Part shown: positions 23,887-35,932 of the stretch, one piece after another
How the letters are laid out: every line of letters starts with the position of its first letter
Numbering within the stretch: position 1 is the first letter of the stretch
Assembly: GCA_002943765.1 (NCBI GenBank)
Contig: PQWQ01000005.1
Coordinates: 1,798,001 to 1,862,000 of the forward strand
DNA from: Psoroptes ovis
Taxonomy: Eukaryota; Arthropoda; Arachnida; Sarcoptiformes; Psoroptidae
DNA: 64,000 nt
Direction: 5' to 3'
Position numbers and translations under genes: made by a program
Notes under the pieces: model-generated
Seen by the model: the letters and a program-made list of their open reading frames with translations, nothing else
Told to the model about the DNA's origin: nothing
The model's database searches: none

Positions 23887-25051
23887 ATGATATCATCATC
23901 ATTATCATCGATAGGCATAAGGCCTAGACCCTTTAGCCATCATCATCGTATTTCAACCATTTTATTGTGTATTTATTTACAGGTAAATATGTTTTTGATT
24001 TTTTTCTTTTTTTGGATTATTTTTCCTTTATTTCGCTTTGAAAATCAAATTGAAATCTAATTTTAAATCGATTCAATGAAATTTCATTGAAAATTTTCTC
24101 ATTCATTATTCGATTATCATCGATGCATTGTATCGATATGATTGCCATTGTCATTTTTGAACAATGGAAACCATTGAAAAAAAAACATCGATATTTTGTG
24201 TATGAACAAAATATAAATAAACACTGGTGTGTTCACAGGCAATTGTAGTGATAAAATGTTCAACATATGGTCAAAGAATATCACCATTATCATCATATAA
24301 ATCCTCATCAACGACACCAATACAGGCAGCAATCAATACACATCATGTAATTAATCATATTGATGTTGAAACACCAAAAGAACAATATCAACCAAATTTA
24401 ATCGAAGTTAAAAGTACAATACCAATGTTTCATATTAATTTTAAATCATCATCATCAAAAGTAAATGTATTCCACGAGCATCATTCAGCGATGGCCAATA
24501 AAGAACCGATCGAATCATTTTCACAAGATGAACCACATATATTAAGACATCAAGTAGTGAAACCGATCGTACAACAAATACATGAAATAATAACACCCGT
24601 TCGAAAAATTGTACAAGAAATAAATCCAGTACAAGAAACAATTGAAACAATTATTGCTAGATCATCAACATCACCATCATCATCTTCTTCTTCTTCATCA
24701 TCATTATTATCACCAATAGCACCGATTGCACAACCGCCAACAATAACATCTACATCATCATCATTACAATCAAAATTACCAAATATTGATGAAATGGATT
24801 TAAAATTACAAAAAGCATTTATTGGTGATTTAAATCAATATTTATCGACCGCTACGAAACGACCAGATTTATTAATACGTAATGAAAATGAAATATTAGA
24901 TAATCATTTATATAATGGTGCAAATGAATATGATTTAAAATATCCATCTTTAAATACAGATAATGGTGGTAATAATAATTTATTATCAAAATCATCAACA
25001 TCAATGCTGCTATCACCATCATCATATGATTTACGTTTATATCGAGATTAA
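23887..25051 (+). CDS. Secreted protein of unknown function with P-x-R-x-I-V-Q-E-I motif, two exons
   Basis: Exons 23887..23982 and 24239..25051 (256-nt intron, GT/AG, phase 0) give 302 aa. The hydrophobic segment at about residues 23-40, spanning the exon junction, fits a signal peptide after an unusually long basic N-region. The central part has P-I-V-Q-Q-I-H-E-I-I-T-P-V-R-K-I-V-Q-E-I-x-P-V (about 130-155). I believe similar V-x-P/V-Q-E-I motifs occur in arthropod secreted or cuticle-associated proteins, but I cannot name a family. Ser-rich and Asn-rich low-complexity stretches flank it, and the C-terminus is polar. No enzyme motif, Cys pattern or chitin-binding R&R motif is visible. Coding status rests on ATG, splice sites, signal peptide and a long open frame. 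Confidence 0.72.
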
Positions 25052-27289
25052 ATCAAATCAAAATCTGTTGCTTTATATCTTCAAATGCTTTATATTATTC
25101 GAATCCAAATGGCTTTGTTTTTGACCATGTCATGGCCAACATTTTCATTCTATTACAGTTGTTGCTGTTGTTGTTGTCCAAGACCTTTGAAGTGAGATTT
25201 ATAATTCAGATTTTTTTTTCTTTATTCATTAATAATAATTCAAAATAAATGAATCAATTTTTTTGTTTTGTTTTAAATTGGAATAATTATAATTATTTTG
25301 TAATTTAATCAAGTTTAATCATTATTATTATTATTATGATTATTTTTTGTTTATTTCATTACTTTCAAAATCATTGACCATTAAATAAACGTGATCAAAT
25401 TGACTTTAACTTGAAAGAAATTAATCAATTATCATAAAATTAATTTATTTTAGATCAAAAAAAATGAAAATTAGTCTAAACCTTAATTTGAGTTCTTGAT
25501 TGCCGCTGACGTACCGATACGTTTAATTAAAGTTTGATTCATATAAAGTCTGATTTTGTTCATAACCGTCTTTGCTCTTAGGATGCATTAGAAAAATTAG
25601 CGGCTCTGGCCGGTAGAATCTGTGAAAATTTTTGCCTAAAACAAGAAACTCTCCCCCTTTAAAAACATGGAAAATGTGTCAAATTATAATTCATTCATAC
25701 ATTCATTCATTTGATCATTCATTATCATCATCATGGTGATATTAATAATAATAATAATAATTTAACCATTACCACCACCATCGTGAACATAATGACATGG
25801 TGGTGGTGGTCATCAGCATCGTCACATAAAATGTGGTGATGTCGGTGATGTTGTTTTGTTGTGTTTGTACCGACAAAAAGTTGTATTTGTATGTATGCTA
25901 TAATTAAATAAATATGATGATGATGATGATGATGAGTATAATAATAATGGTAATATTAATTATGATAATGTCCATCTCAGATAATCATAGATTTTGTGGA
26001 AAAACTTCGGATGAACTTTTACTTAATTATCATTCATTTCTATTGAATTATCTTTCACATAATCACAAAAAGACTTTGAAAACTCATAATCCTTGAACAT
26101 TAATGATTATCATCAGCATCGTAGATAATCAATGATCATGATTATAATCCTTTTCGGTCTCAGATGGTAATTAATTTAAATTAATTACGATGACCAATGA
26201 ACCATCGAACAATTAAACAATTGATCATCACAATTCTCATTGACTGTGAAAGCTAATAATAGTTCAATGAATTTCAGCGAATCAAATTAAATTAAATCGA
26301 ATTAAATTTGATCCGGATCGAATCAATAAAATTTGATTCGGATTCAAATTTCAAATCGATTCACACATAAATTGTTTCGATTTGTCTTCAGAAAAATCTT
26401 GAAATAATTTGACAATTTTTGATGGTAAAATGAATAAATTTGCATAAAATTCAAATATTTCAAAATCAAAAAATTAAATCAATCCAAATTCAAATTGAAA
26501 ATCATGATTTGATTTTAAACGAAATGATTTGATATGACACATACTCGTATGCGATATGATACAAGGTGGATTCAAATTCGATTTGATTCAAAGAGAATCC
26601 AGTTTTTTGTTGATTTGTTTTTGAATCTTGAATTTCACTTTTCAATCAATGAACAAAGAGAGACATTTGAATATTTGAAATTGAAAAAGAGCTTTACCAC
26701 ATCAGGAAGTCTGATTCAATCTAACAAATGCCAATCATATCGATGTTCTTCTCGGCGTTCCAAGAGATATTTTCAAAGAGAAAATTGGTCAAAATTATCG
26801 CTCAATCGATGTATCCACTGGTCATCACAGTAGGCCTTGTTCAAAAATTTTTCTCTCTTACACGAACAAAGCTACTTACATTGAGCAAGACGTTACAGAG
26901 AAGATCCTCAAAAAGACAAGAAGATGCACTAGAAAGAGACATCTTGGTACGTGTGCTCCAAACGAAAGAGTCTCTCATAAGTCCGGAACCAAATTGATGA
27001 TAAAAGTAATAAATAACCAAAATAAATTAATACGGAAGCAAATGATGAAGAAGGAAAGAAAAAAATTGATGAATGGATGCATAGATTGATGTTCCAAGAA
27101 GTCGGAACCCGAAAAAATGTATTTACAACAAATTTGATCGGATTTCTTTTGAATTTTCGTTGATGTCAAGTCTTCGGAAGCCATTGATGTGATCATTGGT
27201 TCATAATTTTCCAAATTCTCAATGCTTTGTGATTGATTCTTGATTAAAATTGCCTTCTGAATTGCTCAAAGTTCCTCGTATTCTTTCAA
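25052..27289. other. Intergenic region
   Basis: Mostly AT-rich with microsatellites (for example ATG repeats at 25914-25935). It contains the palindromic GCCGCTGACGTA... motif at about 25503 (a second copy is near 44834) and a less AT-rich stretch at 26715-27089 open in several frames. No gene can be assigned. Confidence 0.5.
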
Positions 27290-29726
27290 ATGGATAAACT
27301 ACTGGTATCATGTAATGAAAGCAATGAAGAAATTATGGCCAAAATTAAAGGTTTGTACCATTCGATTAATCTGTAATTTAGATTTTATTTCAGATTTCAA
27401 AACAAAGGTACAATACCTGAATGGTTAAATATTGAAATGATACGTTTAGGACCGGGTAAATGGGATTTAGATAATGAATTTGTATTGAATCATTGGTTGG
27501 ACGGTTGTGCAATGTTGTGTAAATTTACCATCACCAATGGACAAGTGAAATTTTGTTCAAAATTTTTACAATCAGATGCTTATAAGAAGATGGTTAGTTA
27601 TTTAATTATCGTTATTTTAATTGAAATTAATTATAATTCAAATTAGATGAAAATTAAACGTCCAATTTATACTGAATTCGGTACACGTTCATTTTCGGAT
27701 CCATGTAAAAATCTATTCAATCGATTATTGTCGAAAATAATACCATCTGATTTGACTGATAATGGTTGTATCAATATCTATAAATTATCAAATGAATATT
27801 ATGCATCAACAGAAACATGTAATATATGGCAAATATGTCCACAAACATTAAATGTTAAGAAAAAGGTATTTTTGAAAGGAAAAAAAACTTTGATCTAATT
27901 CGAGTAAAATAACAATTGAAAAATTTGACATAATTATTTAATGATTATCATTGAAATATGTACAATGTTTTCACCATTGTCCTCATGTTGACAATTGTCA
28001 TTTTTCAATGTCTTTTTAGTACATTAGAACCTCTTTTTTTATCTTCCCATTATCCCATTCACGATCTTCTTTTAAATTCAATTGTAAATCTATTTTTACA
28101 TTTAAATTCACAAAAGATATAAAGAATTAATTTTGAAATTAAAAATTTCAACAAAAAAAAATTTAATTTCAGATTAATTTAGATAAAATTATTGGCATAA
28201 ATTTAGCTTGTTCACATGTACAATATTTAAGCGATGAAAATTATGCATATAATTTTAGTACAAGTTTTACGACTGGTATGAAATATCATTTAATCAAAAT
28301 ACCATTGTTACGACATCATCATCATCATCATCATCATCATCATGATAATAATAATAACAAGTCAACAATGGCAACAATGAATGATGGAAATAATGATGTC
28401 ATTGATGATGATGATGATAATCTCGATAATAATAATTATGTGAAAAATCATTGTTATCATCATCATGGACATCAACATCAGCATCGACATCAACATCAAC
28501 ATCAACATCAACATCAACATCAACATCAACATCAACATCAGCATCATCATAATCTTAACGATCATAATAATAATATTCATAATTCAAATGATAATGGCAA
28601 GTGTTTTTATCATTTTCAATTATGAAATATTTAAATTAATTTATTTCTTGATTTTCAGATAAGAAATGCTTGTTAGAATATTCGACCATATTGACAACAA
28701 TTAATTCAAGATGGAAAACTTGCGTAGCTTATTATCATAGTTTTGGTATAACGAAAAACTACCTGATATTCATTGAATTACCGTTAACAGTTAATGGTTT
28801 TAAACTGGCAACATGTACACCAAAATGTAAACCATTAAAAGATTGTTTTGAATGGTATGAACATGAATTGGTCAAGTTCTTCATTATTTCAAAATTAAAT
28901 GGAAAAATATTGTGGAAATTTTATTCGAAATCATTTTTCTATTTTCATATAATCAATGCATATGAAGATTATAACGATGATTGTGGTGGTGATTATATTT
29001 ATCTTGATTTAATGTCATATGATAATGCAAATATTTTAAATAAATGGGATCTAAAACAAATGCGTCAAAATATTTATGATAGTAATAGTCAAGCACGTGC
29101 AACACGTTTTATAATGCCAATTAATCGGGAAATTGATAGAAAAAATGTATGTTCACACGGCAATAATCCTAAAAATTAATTAACTAATTAAATTGTGAAA
29201 TTTAAATTATGTTTAATTACAATAATTGTTTTTTTCCTGTTCACAGATGGCCATTGGTGAAAATCTTGTCAAAATCCCAAACACAAAAGCCACAGCAATC
29301 CTGATGGATGATGATTTAATTATGTTAACAGGTGAACATTTATGTCCACCTGGTTTTGAGCTACCAACAATTAATTATCGTCATTATAATGGTATGAAAT
29401 ATAAATATTGTTACGGGAGTGGAATATTCGAAAATGGTCAATTTTCTCGTGCAATTTGTAAATTAAATGTTGATGATAAAACAATTAAAATATGGAAAGA
29501 TAGTGATGATTATTATCCAGGTGAATGTATGTTTATTGCTCGACCTGGATCAACGGTGGAAGATGATGGCGTAATATTATCAATAGTATTATCATCAAAT
29601 GAATCGCTATCACATTATTTATTAATATTAGACGCAAAGACATTTACGGAGATTGCACGTGCTGATTTAGCCCGAGGTACCGGCGTGATACCGCCAACAA
29701 TACATGGTGTTTTTGATTTTATTTAA
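27290..29726 (+). CDS. ninaB: Carotenoid cleavage oxygenase (NinaB / BCO1 / RPE65 family), six exons
   Basis: Non-haem iron enzyme family that cleaves carotenoids, for example beta-carotene to retinal. Exons: 27290..27354, 27394..27592, 27647..27865, 28173..28596, 28659..29146 and 29247..29726, in phase throughout, giving 624 aa. The N-terminus has G-T-I-P-E-W-L and R-L-G-P-G-K-W. The four iron-binding His are all present: A-C-S-H (about 176), Y-Y-H-S-F-G (329), F-H-I-I-N-A-Y-E-D (399) and I-H-G-V-F near the C-terminus (618). Also visible are E-F-G-T-R...D-P-C-K-N and A-R-P-G-S-T-V-E-D-D-G-V. The fourth intron uses a GC donor (GCAAGT). Intron 1 would be only 39 nt, so the first exon junction is the weakest call. 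About 94 residues of His/Asn/Asp/Gln-rich sequence are inserted between the first two iron His. Substrate and cleavage site cannot be read from sequence. Confidence 0.93.
28470..28550 (+). repeat. Coding hexanucleotide repeat CATCAA/CATCAG (His-Gln)n
   Basis: Tandem CATCAA units with a few CATCAG and CATCGA variants inside exon 4 of the carotenoid oxygenase. They encode alternating His-Gln. Near-perfect DNA repeats suggest recent slippage expansion. A second pure CAT run (about 28314-28340) lies upstream in the same exon. Confidence 0.9.
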
Positions 29727-30276
29727 TGTTAACTATTTTATTATGATTTGATTGTAAATTATTCAATTTTAATTGAAAGAAAATAAACTAATTTAATCAA
29801 TTTAAATAAAGACAAAACTAAATAGCGAATCATTTTCAACGATCATTGAAGCAATCAGCTGATTCAATGTTTACACATTTATGAATCATGAAAATTCAAA
29901 TCGAAAGTGGAACAAAAACTTGTTTTCAAGGATTTTAATTTTAAAGATCTTCAATTTTGGATGTAAATTTTCACATTCCATAAACAGTAATTGTCTGTTT
30001 CGCAATTTTTAAAGAAAAAAAAACGATGCTCACATCACCTGATTACGGCATGATTTGAAGTATGTATTATTAATCCATCGAAAATCAAATCATCAATAAA
30101 TTACGATAAAATAGATTAGCATAATCCTCGATTCATCTAATCATTGATACATAAACCATTGGCAACATATTAATTAATTTCCTCGGTTAATTGCAAAATC
30201 AAATCAACAAATCAATCAGTCTGCCAGCCAATGCAAATGTGGTTTTGATCTTGAATCCCATTTTAATTAATCAACG
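29727..30276. other. Intergenic spacer between carotenoid oxygenase and GNPNAT1
   Basis: AT-rich spacer of 550 bp. AATAAA at 29782 is a likely polyadenylation signal for the upstream gene. No other feature was recognised. Confidence 0.6.
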
Positions 30277-31031
30277 ATGGCATCAGATAGCAAAGTACAT
30301 TTATTTGATGAACAAATTCTACAAGATTTATCGGAATCAGCTGATCAGAGCTCGATGATCAAAGGTAATTTTGAATTTTGTCAAGAATCAGTTGCTTAAA
30401 AATCTAAATCTCAATTTTAGATCATTTCAAACTTCGTCCATTGGCTAAAAGTGATTATGAACATGGTTTCATGCAAACATTATCACAATTGACAACTGTC
30501 GGTGATGTATCACAAGAACAATTCAATGGTAAGTAGGAGAAAAATTTATTGATTTTCAAATTTTCTCGTAGATCATCAATTAGTCTGATCATTCCAATCT
30601 CTCTATCAATTCGATAGAAACATTTGACAAAATGAAACAAAACGGAAGCTATTATATCATTGTCGTTGAAGATACATTGACAAATAAGATCGCTGGATCA
30701 TCGACATTGTTTTTGGAATATAAATTCATCCACAATTGTGGTTTGGTAAATATCGACTCAAATCATGTTTTATTTAATTGATGAAATGATTTTAATTCAA
30801 ATATCACCACTGTAGCGAGGAAGAATCGAAGATGTCGTGGTCAATGATGAATATCGTGGACAAAAACTTGGCATCCGTATGATACAAACATTGAAATCGT
30901 TGGCAAAAAAATTAAATTGTTATAAACTAACATTAGATTGTAATGATAATATGATTGAATGGTATCGAAAATATTTTGATTTTCAATTAGAATCAGGGCG
31001 ATCAAATTTTATGACGATACGTTTTTCTTGA
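30277..31031 (+). CDS. GNPNAT1: Glucosamine 6-phosphate N-acetyltransferase (GNAT fold), four exons
   Basis: Transfers acetyl from acetyl-CoA to glucosamine-6-phosphate in UDP-GlcNAc synthesis, which supplies chitin and glycans. Exons 30277..30364, 30421..30528, 30618..30745 and 30816..31031 are all GT/AG and in phase, giving 179 aa, close to the family's usual length. The N-terminus has F-K-L-R-P-L. Then come the G-x-x-x-Q-F-N-E-T-F-D-K-M block, G-R-I-E-D-V-V-V-N, and the acetyl-CoA pyrophosphate loop R-G-Q-K-L-G (residues 122-127). L-D-C-N and W-Y-R-K follow near the C-terminus, as in Gna1 enzymes. ATG 30277 is the first in frame and fits the family N-terminus. AATAAA at 31241 is a possible poly(A) signal. 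Confidence 0.95.
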
Positions 31032-32200
31032 TCAAAAACTATTTAGCGATCAGCGAAGCGATCTACGCATAGCCGATCGTGCGTTCACATTCAATCGCAT
31101 CTGATCGCATTGCCAAAATCAAAATCAAAAGTATTCGTCCAAAATGTATTCGAAATTGCTTCAATCGAAAAAATGTGAAACATATTTATCATCAATTTTC
31201 TACGGAAAATCTTAGAAATGATTCACAAATCACTGACATAAATAAATAATTTCTTACCTGTTATTTCACGTATTTCGGTACGTGATTCAATTTATTGTAT
31301 TAAAAAAATTTGAAATTGAAATCAAAATAAATGACGCATCTCTGACCATACCAAACCAATTATTATTATTATTTTTACGGATATTTATTTTTTACCTTTT
31401 GGTTTAATCAAATTACTGATTCAGTAATTTACTGAATCGCAAAATGTTCAAGGTCTCTTGGTGTTGTGCTTCTAAGATGTTCTTGTACGATGCAACGACC
31501 CATATATCACACAGATACACATGGAATTGAAATAATATTGAATTATTGACGAGATCACGAATCCAGGTTAATAGTCGATGGTATCGTTTCATGGATACAT
31601 TTCGAATTGAATCCAGTTTAGTTCAGTTCTGTATAAATTGATTTCATTTTGTAAACAATTAAGTCATCATGTGATGTCCAAAATCTTTGATTTCAGTATT
31701 CAGTATTGTGTAATATGTTTTATTTCTTAAAACAATTTACAATTAAAACAATAATTATAATTAGTCAAAATCAATTTTTGAAAAAATTCAAATTGAACCA
31801 AATTCTGAGAATCGAACAAAATTTAAACGAAATTAATAATTCACAAACTTGAAATTCACGATTAAAATTAGGCTAATTGATATTATATTGTTGTAGTCTA
31901 TGTTTGAATCAGTTTGTGTGGTCAGTGTGTATCAATAATATCAATATCAATACACAATACAACATTTGTTAAATATTTTATAAGATGCAATTGTTACATT
32001 TGTTTCTTTGTTTGTTTGCTTAACGATAGAAGAAATGAACTAAATTATTCAACATAACAATAATTATTGATATAATTGATTCCAACAACAACAACAACGG
32101 TAACAATGTTAATTCAATGATAATTCAATTTTTTGTTCGTAATTTAATTGAATTACGAATCATGGATTGATTGTAATTGATTTCACGGATTTTTAGTTCA
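31032..32200. other. Intergenic spacer
   Basis: 1.17 kb of AT-rich DNA. GCGATC-containing short repeats follow the GNPNAT1 stop (31048-31105). No gene or RNA was recognised. Confidence 0.6.
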
Positions 32201-33121
32201 TCAGAAATGGTGCAAACACTTGATATTGTCACAACCTTTGACCATAATTGTTTGTAAATTTGGCATCTCGATTAATTGTCTGAATGGAGTGCAAAATAAC
32301 ATGAGATTTAAGATTAATAAACATATGGACATGAATACACATGATAATACTCACCTAAAACCTTGTTCAGTAATTTTCCAACAAAATGAAATGTCTAAAT
32401 ATTTTAAACTCGAGCCATATGCACAAATTGATTTGATTGTTTGATTAGTTAATGAATATATCTTCGATATGATTAATTTTTCTAAATTATTACCACAATT
32501 TTTCAATAATAATTCAATCGAAGAATCATTTAAATTCCAACAACATTTCAGATTTATATTTTGTAATTGTTTACAATTAATCGATATCATCACAAGTGTT
32601 TGATGTTGTAACCAATAATAATTTTCTAAATTAATATCTGTTAATAATGAACAATTATTGGACATTGTAATCAATGATCGATTACTTATATAAAATGTTG
32701 ATGATAAATCAATTGTTTTCAATTGATTTTGTGCCGCAATCATTCGCGAGAATTGTTGATCATTGATCCAATTACAATTGGATAAATTCAAGTGCAAAAA
32801 TTTATATTGCAGCAATATTTGTTGAACATCGTAATCATACATGATCGATGTCACCGTACGAGATGATACTAATGATGATAATGAAAAATCTAATGATTTC
32901 AGTTCTGAAAAATATTCATTGATTAAATGGAAAAATCTCTGACAAACATATCGCAATGAAATGAAATCATTTAGGTTTAAATATTTGAAAATGTATTTGA
33001 AACAAATTTCTGGTTGTTTTTCAACGATTCGTTGAATCATTTGGATGATGTTTGATTGATAAATCACTGATAAATGCAATGAACATGAACAAGCATTGAA
33101 TTTAATTGACTTGAACATCAT
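32201..33121 (-). CDS. F-box / leucine-rich-repeat protein (FBXL15-like), two exons
   Basis: Predicted substrate receptor of an SCF ubiquitin ligase. Exons 32355..33121 and 32201..32279 (75-nt intron, donor GTGAGT) give 281 aa. ATG 33121 is chosen because no in-frame ATG lies further upstream. An F-box-like helix set (P-E-I-C-F-K-Y-I-F-K-Y-L, then L-R-Y-V-C-Q-R-F-F, about residues 36-65) precedes at least six cysteine-containing-type LRRs with L-x-L-S-N-C, I-D-L-S-S, I-N-L-K-C-C and L-D-I-S-F-C cores. Overall order and the C-Q-R-F-F-H-L-I-N-E-Y-F segment resemble FBXL15 more than other FBXLs; the subtype is inference. It is divergent from NDUFAF1 with about 225 bp between the two ATGs, so a shared promoter region is likely. 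Confidence 0.82.
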
Positions 33122-33346
33122 CTCAGACTTAAAAATCGAAGAATTATCTGTCGAAGATGTTTTCAATTTGATTTGGAAGAAAAAATAAATTTGAAAAAAG
33201 ACGAATTTGCGCAAAAACAATCGATTTTTTCTTTGACGGTGGTATCGCGCATCGTCTTATCGTCTTAAAAACCATAAACACAAACATGTGTTTTTGATGT
33301 TTTGATCCGAAAACTTGGATTTAAAGATTTTAATTTTGGAGAAAAA

Positions 33347-34373
33347 ATGATAAAATTACCATTGTTTCGGTCATTACGACCATTGAATCATTATTCGGTC
33401 AATCGAATATTATCCAAACGTACATTATATGAACAAACACGTAGTGGTTCGGTTGAATTTGAAGAAAAAAAAAGAAAAAGTATGAGAGAAACGGATCGTT
33501 TAAAACATTCAACAAAAATGTTTAAAAAAGATTTGAAATGGGTTTGGAATACATTTAAAGATGCAACTGTTAATGCATTCAAACCTGATACTGGTACCGT
33601 TCCGTTTGATGATGGGCAATTGATAAAAATATGGGATTTTGATCAACGTAATAATGGAAAATTATCTAGTTATTTATTAGAATATAAACATGATCAATTG
33701 AATGATTTTAATAATTGGATTGCAACATGTGATGCTGATTTTGATGTTGGTAATATGCGATGAATTAACTAATTTTCATATCATTCTATCAAACTGTTGT
33801 TTCTCTTCATTCTTAGGGTTCTCAAAATGTTCATGGACAATATCGCCAGCCGGTTATGGACTATTTTCTGGTTATTTAGATAATACTGTACCAAAAGATG
33901 GTAAAGTGATGCGAACTGGTTATGCATTTTTATCTAGTCAAAAAAGTCGTAAACCATTCAATTTACCTGATGATTATATTAATATATTTGAACAATTTAC
34001 ACATGTTATACTGCGTGTACGAGGTGATGGTCGAACGTATCAAATTACATTCGACACATCCGATAGATTTGATATAACATTTTTTGATCGATATAATTTT
34101 ATGCTTTATACATATGGTGGTCCATATTGGCAATATGTTCGAATACCATTGAGTAGATTTATATTTCATTATCAAGGTTTCATTCAAGATCAACAGTATC
34201 AATTTCAACCACAAACAATTAAATCAATGGGCATATTGGTACATTCACCAACACATTCAGGTGAATTTCGACTTGAAATTGATTATATTGGTTTCGTTAA
34301 TGATAGTCAACATAATGATGAAAATGAATATGAAGGTTATTATCATGAATCAAGTCAATTACAATCAACTTAG
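33347..34373 (+). CDS. NDUFAF1: Complex I assembly factor NDUFAF1 (CIA30), two exons
   Basis: Mitochondrial chaperone for assembly of the NADH:ubiquinone oxidoreductase membrane arm. Exons 33347..33749 and 33817..34373 (67-nt intron, in phase) give 319 aa. ATG 33347 begins a basic, Ser/Arg-rich presequence suited to mitochondrial import. The CIA30 domain follows: I-K-I-W-D-F-D, G-Y-G-L-F-S-G-Y-L, I-L-R-V-R-G-D-G-R-T-Y, Y-W-Q-Y-V-R-I-P-L-S-R-F and F-R-L-E-I-D-Y-I-G. Length is close to the human protein. It is tail to tail with the next minus-strand gene (90 bp). Confidence 0.94.
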
Positions 34374-34463
34374 CATCGTAAAAATTGTTAAAAATTTTAT
34401 TTAAAATTGTTAAATTATAAAAATGTAAATATTAATAATGACAATTATTCAATTGGCTATCGG

Positions 34464-35932
34464 TCAAAAATTTGTACAAAATTTTAATGATAATAATAAA
34501 ATAAGGCAGTGACTCGAGATTAATGTCAATGATACAAGTGATACGGCATAAGCCGAAGATGATGATGATAATGAATTGGTGGACAATATGGCTGATGATG
34601 ATGATGAAATATCCGTTTGTCTTATATGATTCGATTTTATGGGAGAAAAATCCCGAACATCTTCTTGTTGTAAACGTTTCAAATGATTATTTCGATTTTC
34701 ATATTTGAAATTATTCGTTTTGAATGATTTTCTATGTACATTTGCAAATGGATTTGATTTTGGTCTTGGTGTTGTCGTGGTCGATGTTGAACGATAGCGA
34801 TTTCTTCGATCGATATATCTGTCATCATAATTTTGATTATTATTTTGACGATCATAACCATCAATTCGATTATTATTGGGGACATTGAGTCCAATATTTT
34901 TTCTCCTGTAATTTGGTTGCGGGTAATGTTTCAGATCATTGGCTGGAAATCCAAGAAAATCACGATTTATCAACATTGGTTCACTTAGTTTACCATGTAA
35001 AAATGCTCGATCCTAGATGATAATTGGTTGGAATTAATGAATGATTGATTTTAGAATCAATCAAGACATGACATACCCATGACATTGGTAAATTATTCAT
35101 GTACATAACATCAACAGTCCATGTACGATATTGATTATTATCGAAAAATAAATGATAAACACTTTTACGATAATCATAAAATACTGCCGTTAATGATTCA
35201 TTTAATGACATCCATTTTTGTATATCATATGTATAACGCAGCTTCATTTCATATGGATCAATTGTTATCATTTTATTGCCCTGAAAAAATACCCAAAAAC
35301 CACCATCTTGATTTTTCGTTCGATTACGCCATGTAACAGCATCAATTGGTTTATTGAAATCTAAATCTTTCAAAGCTTCACGCCAACGATGATCGACTGG
35401 TAAATGACAGAAACTTGATTGATTATTAAATGGTTCATCATCGAATTCTTTGCATACGACTCGTAAACCATATTTTGGATCCTGTTCATCAAAAAAATTT
35501 TTGATTAAAATTTCATTTTCAAATAACATTGAAATCATTAATTACATTCGATACAAGATATATTTGTGGACTAACATCATTGTAAGGATCAATCCAAATC
35601 GAGTCGATATGATCAAAACTATCATACAATTGCTTAATATGACCTTTAACATTATATGGAAAAGGCAGCGGATTTTGACGATCTAAAATCCAATAATAAT
35701 CATTACTGATTATCAGCAATGAACCATTCAATAGATTTGTAATACCATCAATACGTGCATTATTGAAACGAAAATCCATTAAATTTCCATTATCATTATA
35801 ATCATTATAATAATTATTGTTATTATTATCAATATAATTATTCGATAAATGATTATAACTCGACGAGTATTTCGAAGCAGATATCACGAATACAATAACA
35901 ATAATGACATCGAAAGGTTTAAACCCTTTCAT
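34464..35932 (-). CDS. Secreted, probably GPI-anchored protein of unknown function, three exons
   Basis: Exons 35546..35932, 35077..35481 and 34464..35012 are in phase (introns 64 nt each), giving 446 aa. ATG 35932 starts a signal peptide (residues 1-24). The body has repeated W/Y/F-rich strands, such as Y-Y-W-I-L-D, G-G-F-W-V-F-F-Q-G-N-K and R-T-W-T-V-D-V-M-Y, with I-D-A/S-I/V-W turns. These recall hemopexin-like or other beta-propeller repeats, but the match is not firm. The tail is Arg/Asn/Tyr- and Ser-rich and ends in a ~20-residue hydrophobic stretch after a run of small Ser/Ala residues, the layout of a GPI-anchor signal. Two Cys in the second exon may pair. I do not recognise the family. 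Confidence 0.8.

Noticed and set aside
28362..28662. Long Met/Leu- and Ile-rich frames across the His-Gln repeat
   Set aside because: Other-frame readings of the CATCAA repeat. The carotenoid oxygenase frame is fixed by flanking conserved exons.
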